64,000 bases of DNA from Hemerocallis citrina (GCA_017893485.1 CM030365.1:28790289-28854288); one strand, 5' to 3'. Shown: positions 34,584-45,845, counted from the stretch's first letter. Numbers and translations: made by a program. Notes: generated by a model not told the origin, from the sequence alone.

Positions 34584-37500
34584 TGTAGCAGCCCCGAATT
34601 TCCAATATGATATCTTAGAAATACGTGGCATAATTCCCAGCATCAACTTCAATTGCAATAGTACACATAGCCAAAAACACAGATAATTTTTATTCCAAAC
34701 TTTTTATTACAATAATCATTTACATAACACATCGGAATGCAAAACACCTTGAATTACAAACTTTTTCTTTTACAACACTTTCTATTACATTTTACACAAG
34801 CTCTATTATCTCAGTCTATCTCAAGCATCCAAACCCCAAGCTCTAAGCAACAACCTGTAAAATATAAGGCTAGAGATGATACCTAACCCCCAAAACTAAA
34901 GGGGTCAGCCATAATGGTGTGAGTGACATAAAACAAACAACATAAGTAGAGCATAGAATCGTAAACGACATGAAATAAACAAGAATACATAAGATATGAC
35001 ATAGCAAGGAAACACGAAAACATCAAGTGAAACTAGACTAAGTGTCAAGTATAGAAAACAGGAAAACACATGCATAAAACCAAGTCAAGAAAACACATTT
35101 CTATATGCTGACTCTCTAATGCGTACTTGTCGAATTCTATGCATTCCGTAGTACATAGGTCCAGTGCAAGCCCTTAATGATCTCCACTTTATAGGGATAA
35201 TCCCTCGTTATGCAACTAATCCTATTACGGTGATGGAAAACAAGATCCAGAATACTTCGTGAATAGGCACCATAGCCCTCGATGCACACGCATCATGTAA
35301 GATAGCTCAAAAACAACCGCAGATTCATCTCCCAAACTGTGTACCCCACGAATAGGCTTGCAAGGCCCTCGACGTGCAGATACGCCAGGTACATTCCGTG
35401 AATAGGCCTGTCGACCCTCGACACGCGAATGCACCCTGCATGTTCCGTGAATAGGCCTACAGACCCTCGACACGCGAACACACAAATGTCCTCTCGAGAC
35501 ATAACAACAAACAGTTCTGAAACGCATTCGTTGGACTAACAAAACCATGAGCTTATACTTATGTTTCCCAAGTTCCATCACATCCCTACTAGTGCATGTC
35601 CTTAAGTTGGTTATTATTAAAACACAAAATTCCCATCTCTAGAGTCAGTGTATCCTGCCGGAATTAAATACTCAACAACGACTAAACCAGGACCCCCTAG
35701 GTCTAACTCAACAAATCTCAACTGCCGGTTCCAGGACTCCCACTCAACTCTAACATCTAACATCTCGAGAAAATATCAAAAACAGAGCAGAGACAGTCGA
35801 CTAGGGAAATGGTTCAGTCGATTGTTCCGCACGAGATTTCAAAAAAAGAGAAAAACACAGCAGCCAGGTAGCGACGGTCGACTGCCGAAACATACCAGTC
35901 GACTGTCATACCTACAGATCGCAGTTTGGGTTGTGCATATTTCAACCGATACGAAGATTTACTTCACGAAAACGAAATCTATAAAAAGTATACTTCTGAT
36001 ATGATCAAATACAACTTATAGGATATACAAAGATCCATAAAAACCAATCAAAACTACTTAAATTGATAAAATAGCTTTTTGATGAATTTCTTCAAAATAA
36101 AACATGAATGTGTGCATATATCAAAATTAGAGTTTTTAAGAATCAATCATACATCATAATAACTCTGTTTTATATTCCAAAACATATCAATACCAAAATA
36201 AGTTGAGATATAGTCAAATCCTTCGAAAACGCATAAAACTCAATTTCTTCTTAAACAACAAAAATACGATATTTATGAAAAACGTTTGTGCATACTTGTA
36301 CACCGAAAGAACTTCACAAATCCATAAACTAAAATAACAAAATATTCAGATTTAAAAACTTAGTGTTTGAGTAAATCCAAATCCAAGTAAAATCTTTCAT
36401 AAAATCACAAATTCCCAAATTTAATCAAAAATGTATCAATCCCCAATTTAGTCATCACAGCTCAAATCCTCAAGACATGGTCTTTTAATCCATTACTTAT
36501 TCTCAAACTTCCTCAAACTCAATCTCAACTATTCTCAATAGATGACTCATAAATAAATTTATCATTAACATGGCTAAGTTGCTTTTATCCAACTCACCAA
36601 TAGTCCAAAAAAATCTCATCTTAAATCAATTAATGCATAACTTTGTCCATACTCAATTGAATCAGTAAATACCCAAAAGAAATAGTCTACTCACAATATA
36701 TATTAGGTTCTCCTACAATCTAAAATCATCCAAATGCAACTCTACTCACAAATTACTAGGGTTCTTCTTAAAAGATCCCATTTTAACTCGTCCATTCATT
36801 CAATCCACCATATGTATTCATTTCAAAAACCCTAGCATGCTTTCTACTAGATGAAACACCACATACAACATTCCAAGAACAAAACAAAACAACTTACAAC
36901 ATGCACAAAACAAAATAAAACAAAACAAGTTACTCACCTTGTTGAAGAGATCAAACGAAGACAAGATAGAAATAGGAAAAAACCTCTCCTTTGCAAGAAA
37001 ATCCAAGATCTTCCCTTTAAATCTCCAAGAAAAACAAAACAATGAATCTTTTGTGTTGTGCAGTGAAAGACGGCTGCATTCCACCTTTTAAATAGGCCAA
37101 AATTAGGAGAATTAGGGTTTTGAACATATTTGCAAAATAATCCTTTTAAAATATAACTTTACATAAATAGATCCTTATACTTGGAAACCTGATAAAACCA
37201 ATTTAATTGAGATTTTTAAAAAAATGAAAAATTTATTTCCAGCCGGCATTGTTTGAAAAGTCCAGAAAAGTAAGTTTGCACTTTTATCCCTCAAAATGAC
37301 AATTTTGCAAAAAGATCCCCTTTTATCGAAACTTGTAAAATAATTCAAATTTGTCAAAACAACAAGTAAACTTTTTAATCTTGAGTTGACTAGGCTGCAT
37401 ACCCAGTCTAAAAATCTAAAAATCTAAAGTTTTCACTCCAATTGGTAATTTTGCACAAAAGTTATTCTTTTTGAATTATTTACAAATCAGTCCAATAAAT

Positions 37501-37719
37501 ATCAGAAAAACCTAGAAAAATCCCAAATAATCTGAAATAATAAATAATTATTTTCCACAAAATAAATTTTGGCTTTTGAACTCTTCAAGAAAACATTTGC
37601 ACGTGTTTTGCACGTGTAAAAAGATAAATCTTCAGAAAAATATTTATTAAATCTCCAAAAATCATTTTAATCCATTTTCAGATCTCAAAAACAGTATTTT
37701 AAAAATACGGGGTACTACA
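34584..37719 (-). repeat. Gypsy element 5' LTR (3.1 kb)
   Basis: Plus strand TGTAGCAGCCCCG..GGGTACTACA. Collinear with 22785-26261 except for a ~350-bp deletion at about 35748 that removes the counterpart of about 23935-24300, including half of the GTCGAC array. Confidence 0.92.
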
Positions 37720-38439
37720 GGATGTGGGTGAGCACAGGGGGACGGTAGGTCGGAGGTGCTTGAAAGATAGGTTGCACGGGATGAAGGAGAGCAGCTGAAG
37801 GTGAACAGGCAGCTATTTGGGAGGAGACGAACAGGCATGCATGGGTTGAGTGCGGGTTGGGTATTTGGTAGTTTTAGGTTTGGGGCTGAAGGGATTTGAA
37901 CGGGTATAATATAATGGGTTAGGTATAGATAATGGGCTTGGGGTTTATGCTAACGGGTTTGAGGGGTTATAAGGTAACGGGTTGATATGGATGTTGGGTT
38001 TAATTAAACAATGGGTTTAAAAATCCATTAAGAAAATTATAGGGTTTTAGAATAAAATAACAATTAAAATATACAATTTAGGATTTTATAAAAATACTTC
38101 TAATAACAATAACAATAATAATAATAATAATATTAAAAGTAACAGTAATAATAATAATACAAAAAAAATGATAAAAATAATAATAGTAATAATAATAACA
38201 GTAGTAGTAATAATAATAGAGATCAAAGTAATAATAACGAAAATAAGATTTGTATTAAAATGTAAAATTCATAGAAAATAGTTACAATAAAATCAAGGAT
38301 CGAAAAATTAGATTTTAATAGAAGAGTCAAGAATACATCTTGACAAAAAAAAATAGTTTGGAAGCAGAAAATTAATTTACAAAAAATTTAAATACCGAAA
38401 ATACACAGAAAATACATTTTTGGGGAAACAGGGGTTACA
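37720..38439 (-). repeat. LARD-like 5' LTR, second part
   Basis: Collinear with 18040-18803 (GGTGAGCACAGGGGGACGG.. to ..AACAGGGGTTACA). It is followed by the right TSD CCTCC at 38440-38444. Confidence 0.93.
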
Positions 38440-38893
38440 CCTCCGCCTCTTCATCTGATATGCCCCCTCCTCCTTCACTTCACTCATTCTTTCACTCTAT
38501 CCCTTTTCTCGAACTCTCTCTCTCTCTCTTCCGAAGACTTTCTCAAAACCCAAGAACCCTTCACCCTACCTACCCTCAAACCCTCCTCCTCCTCCGTCGT
38601 CTGCCGCCACACCACCTCCTCATTTCTCTCTTTTCCTAAAAACCCCTTAACTCATAACTTCCTCCTCCTATAATCTACGAAATCAAATCAGCAGCTCGAA
38701 CCAATAAATCGCCATTTAGTTCGTAGACATCATCGATCAATCAATCTCCATAATCTTTGAAATCAAATCGGCAACTCGAAACCCTAATTCGCCATTTAGT
38801 CCGTAGACATCATCGACCAATCAATCTCCGTCGTACATATCTGTATTGTGCAAGGTAATCACTTTATTCTAGCTTCATAGATGTAGATATGTA
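38440..38893 (+). other. Leader-like gene fragment with ~80-bp tandem duplication
   Basis: CT-rich sequence with (CT)n, then an ~80-bp unit present twice (about 38670-38750 and 38751-38829) sharing CGCCATTTAGT(C/T)CGTAGACATC and ATCAATCAATCTCC. The end TGTGCAAGGTAATCAC resembles an exon-intron junction, and AT-rich DNA follows. It may be the 5' UTR and first intron of a host gene, or a fragment carried by an older transposon. No coding exon was recognised. Confidence 0.4.
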
Positions 38894-39356
38894 TGTAACG
38901 CCCCGTCCCAATTCAGCGATTTTTCTTAACAACTTCCCACCACATGCTACCTCTCAAAAGGTGGTTAACCAATTATGTGACTCTTGATCATAGGCAATTA
39001 TATATATATATTGAATTAATCTTGTATACTCCCAATATGGGACTAATCAAATCCTCTCTCCCCTTAAATCCCGTGGCACACATACCCGTACACGGGGCCC
39101 CATGCGCCACATCAGCAAGTCAGGACAGAAGGCGTGTTGCTCCCTTCTCATTTCGGGTGGGCCCCCTCCCCTGCTGACATCATCAGATGATGTTAGAGCA
39201 AACAATAACAGCTTGCTGCTGTTTCTCTCAACCCGTGGGCCCCCTTTTTCTCTCATCAATTAATAATTCCATACTCATCTACCTATAGAAACTCTATAGG
39301 CCGCTCCTCCAATTAATTAATTATATATATATTTATTCTTAACACGGGGTGTTATA
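38894..39356 (-). mobile_element. 463-bp solo LTR
   Basis: Plus strand TGTAACGCCCCGTCCC..CGGGGTGTTATA, flanked by perfect 5-bp TSDs ATGTA (38889-38893 and 39357-39361). No interior or coding. It contains short TATATATATAT runs. The terminal CA is mutated to TA when read on the plus strand. Confidence 0.85.
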
Positions 39357-39361
39357 ATGTA

Positions 39362-39565
39362 GATTGAATTGTTTATTTAACTTTTTAGATTATTTTTGTG
39401 ATGTGTAGTTATGTATAGGGTAGTAGTTTGATGTGTATTGTATATAGTTGTTCAATAATTATAAATGGTAGAATTGTATACGTAGTTGTCATTATTCACT
39501 AAAATTATAAATGTAGTATTAGTTGTTGTTCAATATTACTAAAAACCGTACAAACAGGAACGATA
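39362..39565. other. AT-rich, intron-like sequence, no gene
   Basis: GT-rich AT sequence (TGTATATAGTTGTTCAATAATTATA) continuing the intron-like DNA from 38860. Nothing recognised. Confidence 0.35.
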
Positions 39566-39796
39566 AATTCTGAAACTTTGCAAGTAGGTCGGACTCACCA
39601 CATACAAGCCAACACAACTTGTATAAGTGAGTTTTGACTCATGGTTTGCAAGGTACGATCGTGTATCACTTTATTAAAATAAAAAACAAATAAAGCGATA
39701 CACGACCGTATCTTGCAAACCATGAGTCAAAACTCACCTCCAGAAATTGCGTTAGCTTGTGTCTGGTGAATTCAACCTACTTGCAAATTTTAAAAT
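39566..39796. mobile_element. Foldback/MITE-like inverted repeat
   Basis: Two arms of about 108 bp (39566-39674 and 39689-39796) with a 14-bp AT-rich loop. The arms include 26 bp of perfect complementarity (39626-39651 against 39712-39737: GAGTTTTGACTCATGG and its inverse). Outer parts are diverged. The outermost motif CAACCTACTTGCAAATT recurs outside the right arm at 39845. No protein is encoded. It could be a small transposon or the source of a long hairpin RNA. Confidence 0.8.
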
Positions 39797-40784
39797 TTTT
39801 GGTTTTCGTTTGTGGGTGAAGGCGGCCCCACACCGTCCATATCCAACCTACTTGCAAATTCTAAGAGGTCTGATGGTATCTCGGGCGGGGTCGGAGGAGT
39901 GCGGCCAAGCCCTGGTTCAAAGTGAAGATTGCTGAGGTCGATACCAGGATGCCTTTGTCCTATATGCTCGAGAGCCTCTTTATAGCCCGGTCCTTTCCAG
40001 CAATGATTTTGTCCACGACATCCACAAGCTCTGACCTTACTTTCGCCAGCTCCTTCTCTAGCTCCACCTTCTCGGCCATCAAGACCCCTTTGTGGAAGGA
40101 CCTGTCCTCGAAATCCTTTTCCAATTCCTACCTTCTTCTCCAGGGCCTTCGTGCAATCCATCTCATCCTCCAACTTCTGCTTGTACCGATCTGCCCTCCG
40201 ATCTGTGCAATTGACCAATTGCTCATACTACCTTTACACTTTGGTTTCATAAAGCATGGCCTGTAGATAAAAAAACACTTAGAATATTATCGGACTAAGA
40301 AGTGCAAACCCAGACTAGACACCTACCGTGACTGAATCTTGGGCGAACCAAAGATAACTCGAAGTGGTGGTTTCCCTAGTAAGATCCCTCCCATCCCTTG
40401 GTGGAGTGATATTTTCCACCATTTTGAGGGCTACTCACGACTCCAACATGGAATCCAACACCTTCACGGACAAGTTGGGCCTGAAGGTCCCTTGGGTCTG
40501 ATTTGGCAGAAGGGTTTGCAGAGTCTGGTGGAAGGGCAGAAGCGCAGACTCGTTCAACTCTATGGCCTTTAATGCCCTTTCGCTAGGCTGGCCCCTCGGA
40601 GACTCCTCCAGGTCGTGAATGGTCAGGGACTTGGACTTCTTAGTTTTGGTTGGTTGTTCCCTCGGAGATGCCTCGGCTACTCTTTTTCCTTTGTGATCTA
40701 TGGCTGCCACTTCCTCCGACTCCGGTATCATAGTTGCCACGTCGTCAACCACCGCTACAAGGAAACGAGCATCATCATGTTTGG

Positions 40785-40786
<2 letters not shown>

Positions 40787-40859
<73 letters not shown>
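40787..40859. repeat. (AT)36 microsatellite
   Basis: Pure AT run on the left edge of the MITE at 40860. Confidence 0.95.
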
Positions 40860-40860
<1 letters not shown>

Positions 40861-41082
40861 CCAAACCTTCCATTATACACTAGCCATGGTGAGCACTCTG
40901 TGTGCACTCAGCCTTCAGGCCTTCATATCCACGATCTAACCTTTCACATTGATCTACACTTCTAAATTAGTTTAAATATGTAAAATCAAGTCATTTGAAA
41001 TTCATTCACCAATCCATCCTGTCATTATCGAAGGCCGAGTGCACACCATGGCTAGTGCACAACAGAAGGGGACTCCTCTCTC
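40860..41082. mobile_element. Second (AT)n-flanked MITE
   Basis: TIR-like ends: CACTAGCCATGGTG..GTGCACTCAGCCTTC on the left, and GAAGGCCGAGTGCACACCATGGCTAGTG on the right. About 220 bp, non-coding. The left border is (AT)36 and the right border is (CT)n followed by (AT)26. Confidence 0.75.
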
Positions 41083-41083
41083 T

Positions 41084-41173
<90 letters not shown>
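41083..41173. repeat. (CT)n(AT)n compound microsatellite
   Basis: CT run to 41120, then AT run 41121-41173. Confidence 0.95.
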
Positions 41174-41176
<3 letters not shown>

Positions 41177-42689
41177 AACTGACTAAGAGATGGAAGGAAA
41201 AGACCTACAGGGGACAAAGGGTCTTAGACCACTCTCCGTCAGGAGGCCTTCCATCACCTGTGTCCAATCAATGCTGATGCTACCCTAAAAGAGCCTCGAA
41301 ACTCGTCTGAACCTTCGGGTTCTTCTTCGGCGGGAGACCGTACGACCACCTAGTAGGTATGTCCCATGCCTTGGACTAAAAACAATGAAATACTTGGTGT
41401 TCCACTCTTTTGAGTCGGGATGGTTGTGAACCACCTTATATCCCTGGCGAAGGGAGATGTACCACCGATTCTGAAAGCTTGGGAGGGATCTCAACCCCAA
41501 ACATATCCGAAAATACTTGGGGTTCAAGGAAACTTTCTTCTCGTTACAGAGTATGATGAAGCTGGTCAGTTGCTTCTAGGAGTTCGGACCATACTATATC
41601 AGGCTCATCCTCGTCCAATTCAAAACCTCCTTTATGAACGAATGAAGAGGGAGGCGTAAACCCAAAGTGAAGGCATCTGGGTTGAACATGCAGAACCATT
41701 TAGGGAGAATGTTAGTGGGTCGAACACTAGTATTAGGGAGAAATAGCTCGAATTGTCGCCGAATGCAATACACCGCTCGAAGAAAATCAAGGTCACTACT
41801 CACCATGACGTTCTTCGTCTCGTCCATGTCAATTTTTGACTTGTTCAGTGACAACAAGAAAACACTGAAGTGAACCTCGCCCATTAAATAGTCTGGATAC
41901 ATCCGGATGGGCTTTGTGTGCATGGATGCTAAAGATGGTTCACTTCGTGCTCGTAGGCCATCGGCACGTACTCCTTGTCCGGGAAAAAAATGTGTTTCCA
42001 CTTCTTCGGAACTGTGGGCCCCCGATGAGGAGGGACCGTTAAGATGTCTCCTAGCGATGGGGTCCTCACCTCCCGGCTATGGCCAACATCCACCCGTTCG
42101 GCTCCTGAAGTCACCTCTCGATGACTCCCGTTAGCTTCTTCTTCGATCCCCGTCGCTTGATCACGACTCTCCTGATCTCCTTCGGTCTCAGGCATCGAGG
42201 GGGGTTCATGTACCTCCCCTTCAACGCTCCCCCCTGCTTCACCAGTCTCGACTGCCCCTTTAGTATGATCAGCTCTGCCCCGTTAGAATCCAACACCAAC
42301 TCGATCTCTATGTCTTCTTCTGGGAAAGGATACTGCCCAGATCTCAAACGTGGATGCTCATCCTCCCATGAGGGTGACTGGCTCGAAGGGCCTGAAGCCA
42401 AATTACCTCGATCGGTGGACGAGGACGAGTTGCTTGACTAAACAGTCGACATATTTGAAGTTATGGTCCTGGGAATAAGGAACTCTGGGTGTAGAAAAGA
42501 TAACCCCACAATATGAGAGGGGGAGATGGATTTATAGATGGGGCAACAACTTCTTGAATGACCACCATCACGTGCCGCCTCCTTGAATTCTACATGATCA
42601 TGAAACGACCGCTCGAAGGGTGCGGTAAGCCATACGAGTGGCAAATTTGGTGCTATGCACCCACTCCACTGTAACCAGAAATCCAGACA

Positions 42690-43285
42690 AGTACAATGCC
42701 TCGGATAGAGATCTCGAAATTGTGCTCTGACTCCAAGGTCATTGCAGATTTCTCCACAAAACATGACTCACGCATCGGTCCACTGCATTAAAATGACACT
42801 CTGACTCCGAGTTCGTCCGGGATTTCTCCGTAAAACATGGCTCACACATCGGGGCACTGCATCGAAGTGGCACTCCGATTGCAAGCCCATTGCAGATTTC
42901 TCTGCAAAACATGGCTCACACATCGGACTACTGCATTGAAATGGCACTTTGACTCTGAGTTGATCAGGATTTCTCCACAAAACATGGCTCACACATCGGG
43001 CCTCTACATTGAAATGGCAATCCGACCTTGAGCCGATCGCAGATTTCTTCGCAAACATGGCTCACACATTGGGCCACTACCTCAAAATGGCTCTCCGACT
43101 CTGAGCCCATCATGGATTTCTCTGCAAAACATGATTCACACCTCAGACAACTACCTCGAAATGGTGGTCCGACTTTGAGCTCATCGCGGATTTTCCTGCA
43201 GAACATGGTTTATGCCTCGGACAGCTGCCTCAAATGGTGCTCCGACTCCGAATTCATTGTGGTTCTCCATAGAATGTAGCCCACG
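42690..43285. repeat. ~73-bp tandem repeat, about eight copies, in a Tat 3' UTR
   Basis: Units begin near 42761, 42836, 42909, 42982, 43053, 43129, 43203 and 43275 with ACATGGCTCACACATCGG, continuing CATTGAAATGGCACTCCGAC and GATTTCTCTGCAA. Outer copies are more diverged and another partial copy starts near 42690. The array lies between the antisense ORF and the 3' LTR, the known hypervariable position in Tat elements. Frames through it are artefacts. Confidence 0.9.
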
Positions 43286-43404
43286 CAGTTCAGAACTGAC
43301 CCAACACTGTCATCATGGACCATCCCTTATGTCGATGCATTTTCCCCATTTGAGTTAACTACTCCTCGAAGACGGTTAACAACTCGCCTCTAATACCAGG
43401 GGCT

Positions 43405-43844
43405 TGTGATATGGGTAAAAATCTAGGCTGATCTCCTCCGCTCGATCACCGCACAAATCATGAAATAAACAGCTTGTGGGCTTTCCATAAGCCCATCGAC
43501 TCAGCTCGGTCCACCAAGGGTGGCCACCTAGTCAGTTATGGAACAAACAAATCTCTTAAGATCAGGGGATAATTTAGCTCCCTGAGATCCTTAATCAATG
43601 AAATCTAATTAGAAAGTTGGGAACCTTCTACTAATGAATGCCCACTAACCTATAAATACAGGCCCACCAACACTGTTACAAGGTAATCACATTTTTACTA
43701 CCTAATCCCTCTCTTAAACCATTGTTTATTGACTTGAGCCTCGGAGGGTCTGTCGCCGGGATTCCTCCCAATGTTTCAGACTTTTCTGCAGGTCCACGGC
43801 GGCCGTTGTGTCCACACACCCCCACTCATACTAGCCTCACATCA
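43405..43844 (+). repeat. Tat-lineage 3' LTR (~440 bp)
   Basis: Starts TGTGATATGGGTAAAAATC right after the purine tract TACCAGGGGCT, and probably ends CCTCACATCA. A TATA box CTATAAATACAGG lies at 43650-43662. No second LTR is in the window, so the element is 5'-truncated and the 3' border is tentative. Confidence 0.65.
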
Positions 43845-44184
43845 GGTATGCGGTTGAGATCTCTATTTCTCATCAAATCAATGAACTTACTATCTGTTGC
43901 TCCCACACCCGAAAAACAGCAACATCAAGCTATAAATCCCATCGCCTCTTCTTCCTCCTCTCTGGATTTTGTGCTCTCTGCTTTGGGCAGAGTAAATCCC
44001 ATCGACTCTTCTTCCTCCTCACTAGATTTTGTGCTCGCTTTAGGTAGAGTGATATATCACTTTTTCTAAGAATTAATATAAAATTTGTTTAGATATCTAG
44101 GTGGCATCCAAATGATACTAGAAACAAACCGCCCCTATTGCTCGACATCCTCAATAGCGTTGGCCAACCAGCGCCACCAGATGG
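43845..44184 (+). other. Possible exon-like fragment with 60-bp duplication
   Basis: A plus frame runs 43722-44069. Its 3' part has a duplicated AATCCCATCG(C/A)CTCTTCTTCC..GATTTTGTGCTC unit (about 43936-43980 and 43995-44038), giving two copies of SSSSLDFVL. The frame starts inside the LTR, so it is not a clean gene. The remainder (44070-44184) is non-coding. It may be a host gene remnant. The product is not recognised. Confidence 0.3.
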
Positions 44185-45547
44185 TGTAACAACCTAGAAA
44201 TTAAAATAAATTATTTTGAATTATTAAATAATATTAAATTGATGTATTTGACTAATTTGACTGTTTTCCTTAAATTTTTTTGCACGTACAAAACACGTGC
44301 AATATTATAAAAATTTAAATTCTTAAAATTTTGTTATCAGTAATTATTTTCTCTCATTAATTCCTAATATTTTCATTTTTCAAATTTAAATGAATGAAGG
44401 AACTTATATTTTGGACATTATGTTAACATACATTGAATGTGTGAAAGAATTGACTTTTTTGGCTATATGAAAACCCAAAAATTAAGATTAAAATATTCTT
44501 AATCTGAATTGGGGCTGATCAAGTGTTGGTGGTCTGGTGATAATATGGAATAAATTATTTGATTGAGTTAGATAGGGAAAGAGATTTAATTGATTTGTAT
44601 GAATAAGCAATTTACAAAATAATTGATTCTTTAGGACTTTTATGCAAAATTCCACACAAAAACCCTAATTAAAATCCTGACCATATATATGGATGGCAGT
44701 AGGTTTCAAATTTATTTTGTTTGCTTTTGTTGGCTTGGATTTGGAGATCATCTTGCTTAAGGAGGAGAAGGAGGAGAAGCGTTTGTATCAAATTTTCACT
44801 AAAGGTGGTGTTTCTTCATCTCTCTTGATGTGTATATTATATTTATGAATGTGATGCAAGTGTGTAGTTATCATGCTAGTGTTTTGTTGTAGATCTATGT
44901 TCATTTTATAACATAAATGCATGATTAATTATTGTGATGAATGATAGATGGAGTTAATAAATTTTCATGAGATAAAAATTGAACTTGAGTATTTTATTCT
45001 TGAATGATATATGTTGATAGAGCATGAAAGATTGAATTTTTAATCTACTAATTGATTGAATGATCCGAAGTAATATTGTAGTTGATTAGAATTTGTTGTA
45101 TGATCTTAAAACTCATGTTTAATCAATTCAAAGAGGAGATCTTGATGTTTTATTCCCTATTTTATTGAATGAATATTTATAATTTAGATTCTAGAAGATT
45201 GGTGCATGAAGTGATGTACATGTAGTTGTATAAAAATTGAATTTGAAGCATTAAGAGGTTTTGAATTGGGGGTTGAACAATGTCGGGATCAGCACAGTGC
45301 TCGGGGTCTGCACTGTGCAACCCTCGGCCTGTCATTGAGAGGGGCTCGGGTTGTTTCTTTGAGGGCTTGGGTTTTGTGCTAAGGTTTGAAGTTTAACCCT
45401 AGTACATAAATGCTATATATTGTGATAAAGATCTGGAATTTTGTATGAAGTTCGATTGATCGAAATATTAATTTTTGATGAATCAAGTTTTAGATTTTTA
45501 TAACATTGGTTTCGGATTTTTTTGAAATAAAGTTTCAGAGTTGCTAG
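44185..45547 (+). repeat. LTR fragment beginning TGTAACAACCTAG
   Basis: Starts TGTAACAACC after GATGG. It has GCACGTACAAAACACGTGC near 44282 (compare TTGCACGTGTTTTGCACGTG at 37598), and a TATATATGG box near 44684 followed by GGAGGAGAAGGAGGAGAAG. It resembles the 5' half of a plus-oriented gypsy LTR. It stops abruptly at 45547, where minus-oriented LTR-A sequence begins, so its 3' end is missing. Confidence 0.6.
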
Positions 45548-45845
45548 TTCCTGACAATACAACGTGACTAGCGAGGTTGCAGGTACAGTCTAGTTCCGTT
45601 ACTGCAGCCATATAGTGGTGTTCCCGTTTGCCACTATTGCCCGGTCGCACTGGACCCCACTCAAAAACCAGACGAACCTTCAGAGTTAACTACAACACAG
45701 GTTAGCTCGAAGCATCCCCTGTGGCTCCCTAGCTCGTAGACCGTAGTTTATGGCCTATTCGCTTCCCCGACATAGAACATGAAGGAGTTCCGGGGGTCTA
45801 TCCCCTAGCTCCGCCCGCCCTTATCATGACACGTCAGGAATTAAC

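Larger units (their letters stand above)
22785..37719 (-). mobile_element. Non-autonomous gypsy element with large LTRs, itself interrupted
   Basis: LTRs at 22785-26261 (3477 bp, 3' on the minus strand) and 34584-37719 (3136 bp, 5'). Minus-strand termini are TGTAGTACCCCG..GGGGCTGCTACA. The outer left end has TATAGC in place of TGTAGC. Flanks GGGCG and GGATG are an imperfect 5-bp TSD. The interior, after removing the Athila-like insertion (27327-33761 plus one TSD), is about 1.9 kb: PBS, gag with zinc knuckles, a stub of reverse transcriptase and the polypurine tract. Protease, most of RT, RNase H and integrase are missing. The 5' LTR lacks about 350 bp present in the 3' LTR (about 23935-24300). 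Confidence 0.92.
14886..38439 (-). mobile_element. LARD-like non-autonomous retrotransposon, split by a nested insertion
   Basis: Two LTRs of about 3.9 kb flank only 803 bp of non-coding interior. The 3' LTR is 14886-18803 (3918 bp). The 5' LTR is 19607-22784 plus 37720-38439 (about 3.9 kb after removing the inserted element). A primer-binding site adjoins the 5' LTR, a purine-rich tract adjoins the 3' LTR, and perfect 5-bp TSDs CCTCC flank the whole (14881-14885 and 38440-38444). Outer termini on the minus strand are TGTAACCCC..GGGGCGTGACA. No gag or pol is present, so it must have depended on another element. This fits the LARD (large retrotransposon derivative) class. The 5' end of the interior carries the gypsy-type sequence TTTCGAGGACGAAATTTTG before the PPT. 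Confidence 0.92.
39797..42460 (-). pseudogene. Antisense ORF (aORF) remnant of a Tat-lineage gypsy element
   Basis: Minus-strand pieces, in order: an N-terminal block (about 42440-42111, GRYMNPPRCLRPKEIRR); a conserved core (about 42000-41285) reading TLGLRLPLHSFIKEVLNWTR, PKYFRICLGLRSLPSFQNRW and DSKEWNTKYFIVFSP; a Lys/Pro-rich exon-like block (40752-40435); and a coiled-coil-rich block (40218-39797) with EKVELEKELAKVRSELVDVV in a shifted frame. Stops, frameshifts and repeat-filled gaps (40787-41173) break it. The core resembles the plant retrotransposon or transposase-like extra ORF carried antisense between pol and the 3' LTR in Tat elements. That fits the plus-oriented LTR at 43405 and the tandem repeats between. 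Function is unknown. Confidence 0.65.

Noticed and set aside
42438..42764. 108-codon minus ORF upstream of the antisense ORF
   Set aside because: No homology recognised. Its start lies in the tandem repeat. Probably not part of the antisense ORF.
42768..43279. Cys-rich repeat ORFs (CFAEKS motif)
   Set aside because: Translation of the ~73-bp tandem repeat. Cysteines come from the repeated TGTGAGCC.
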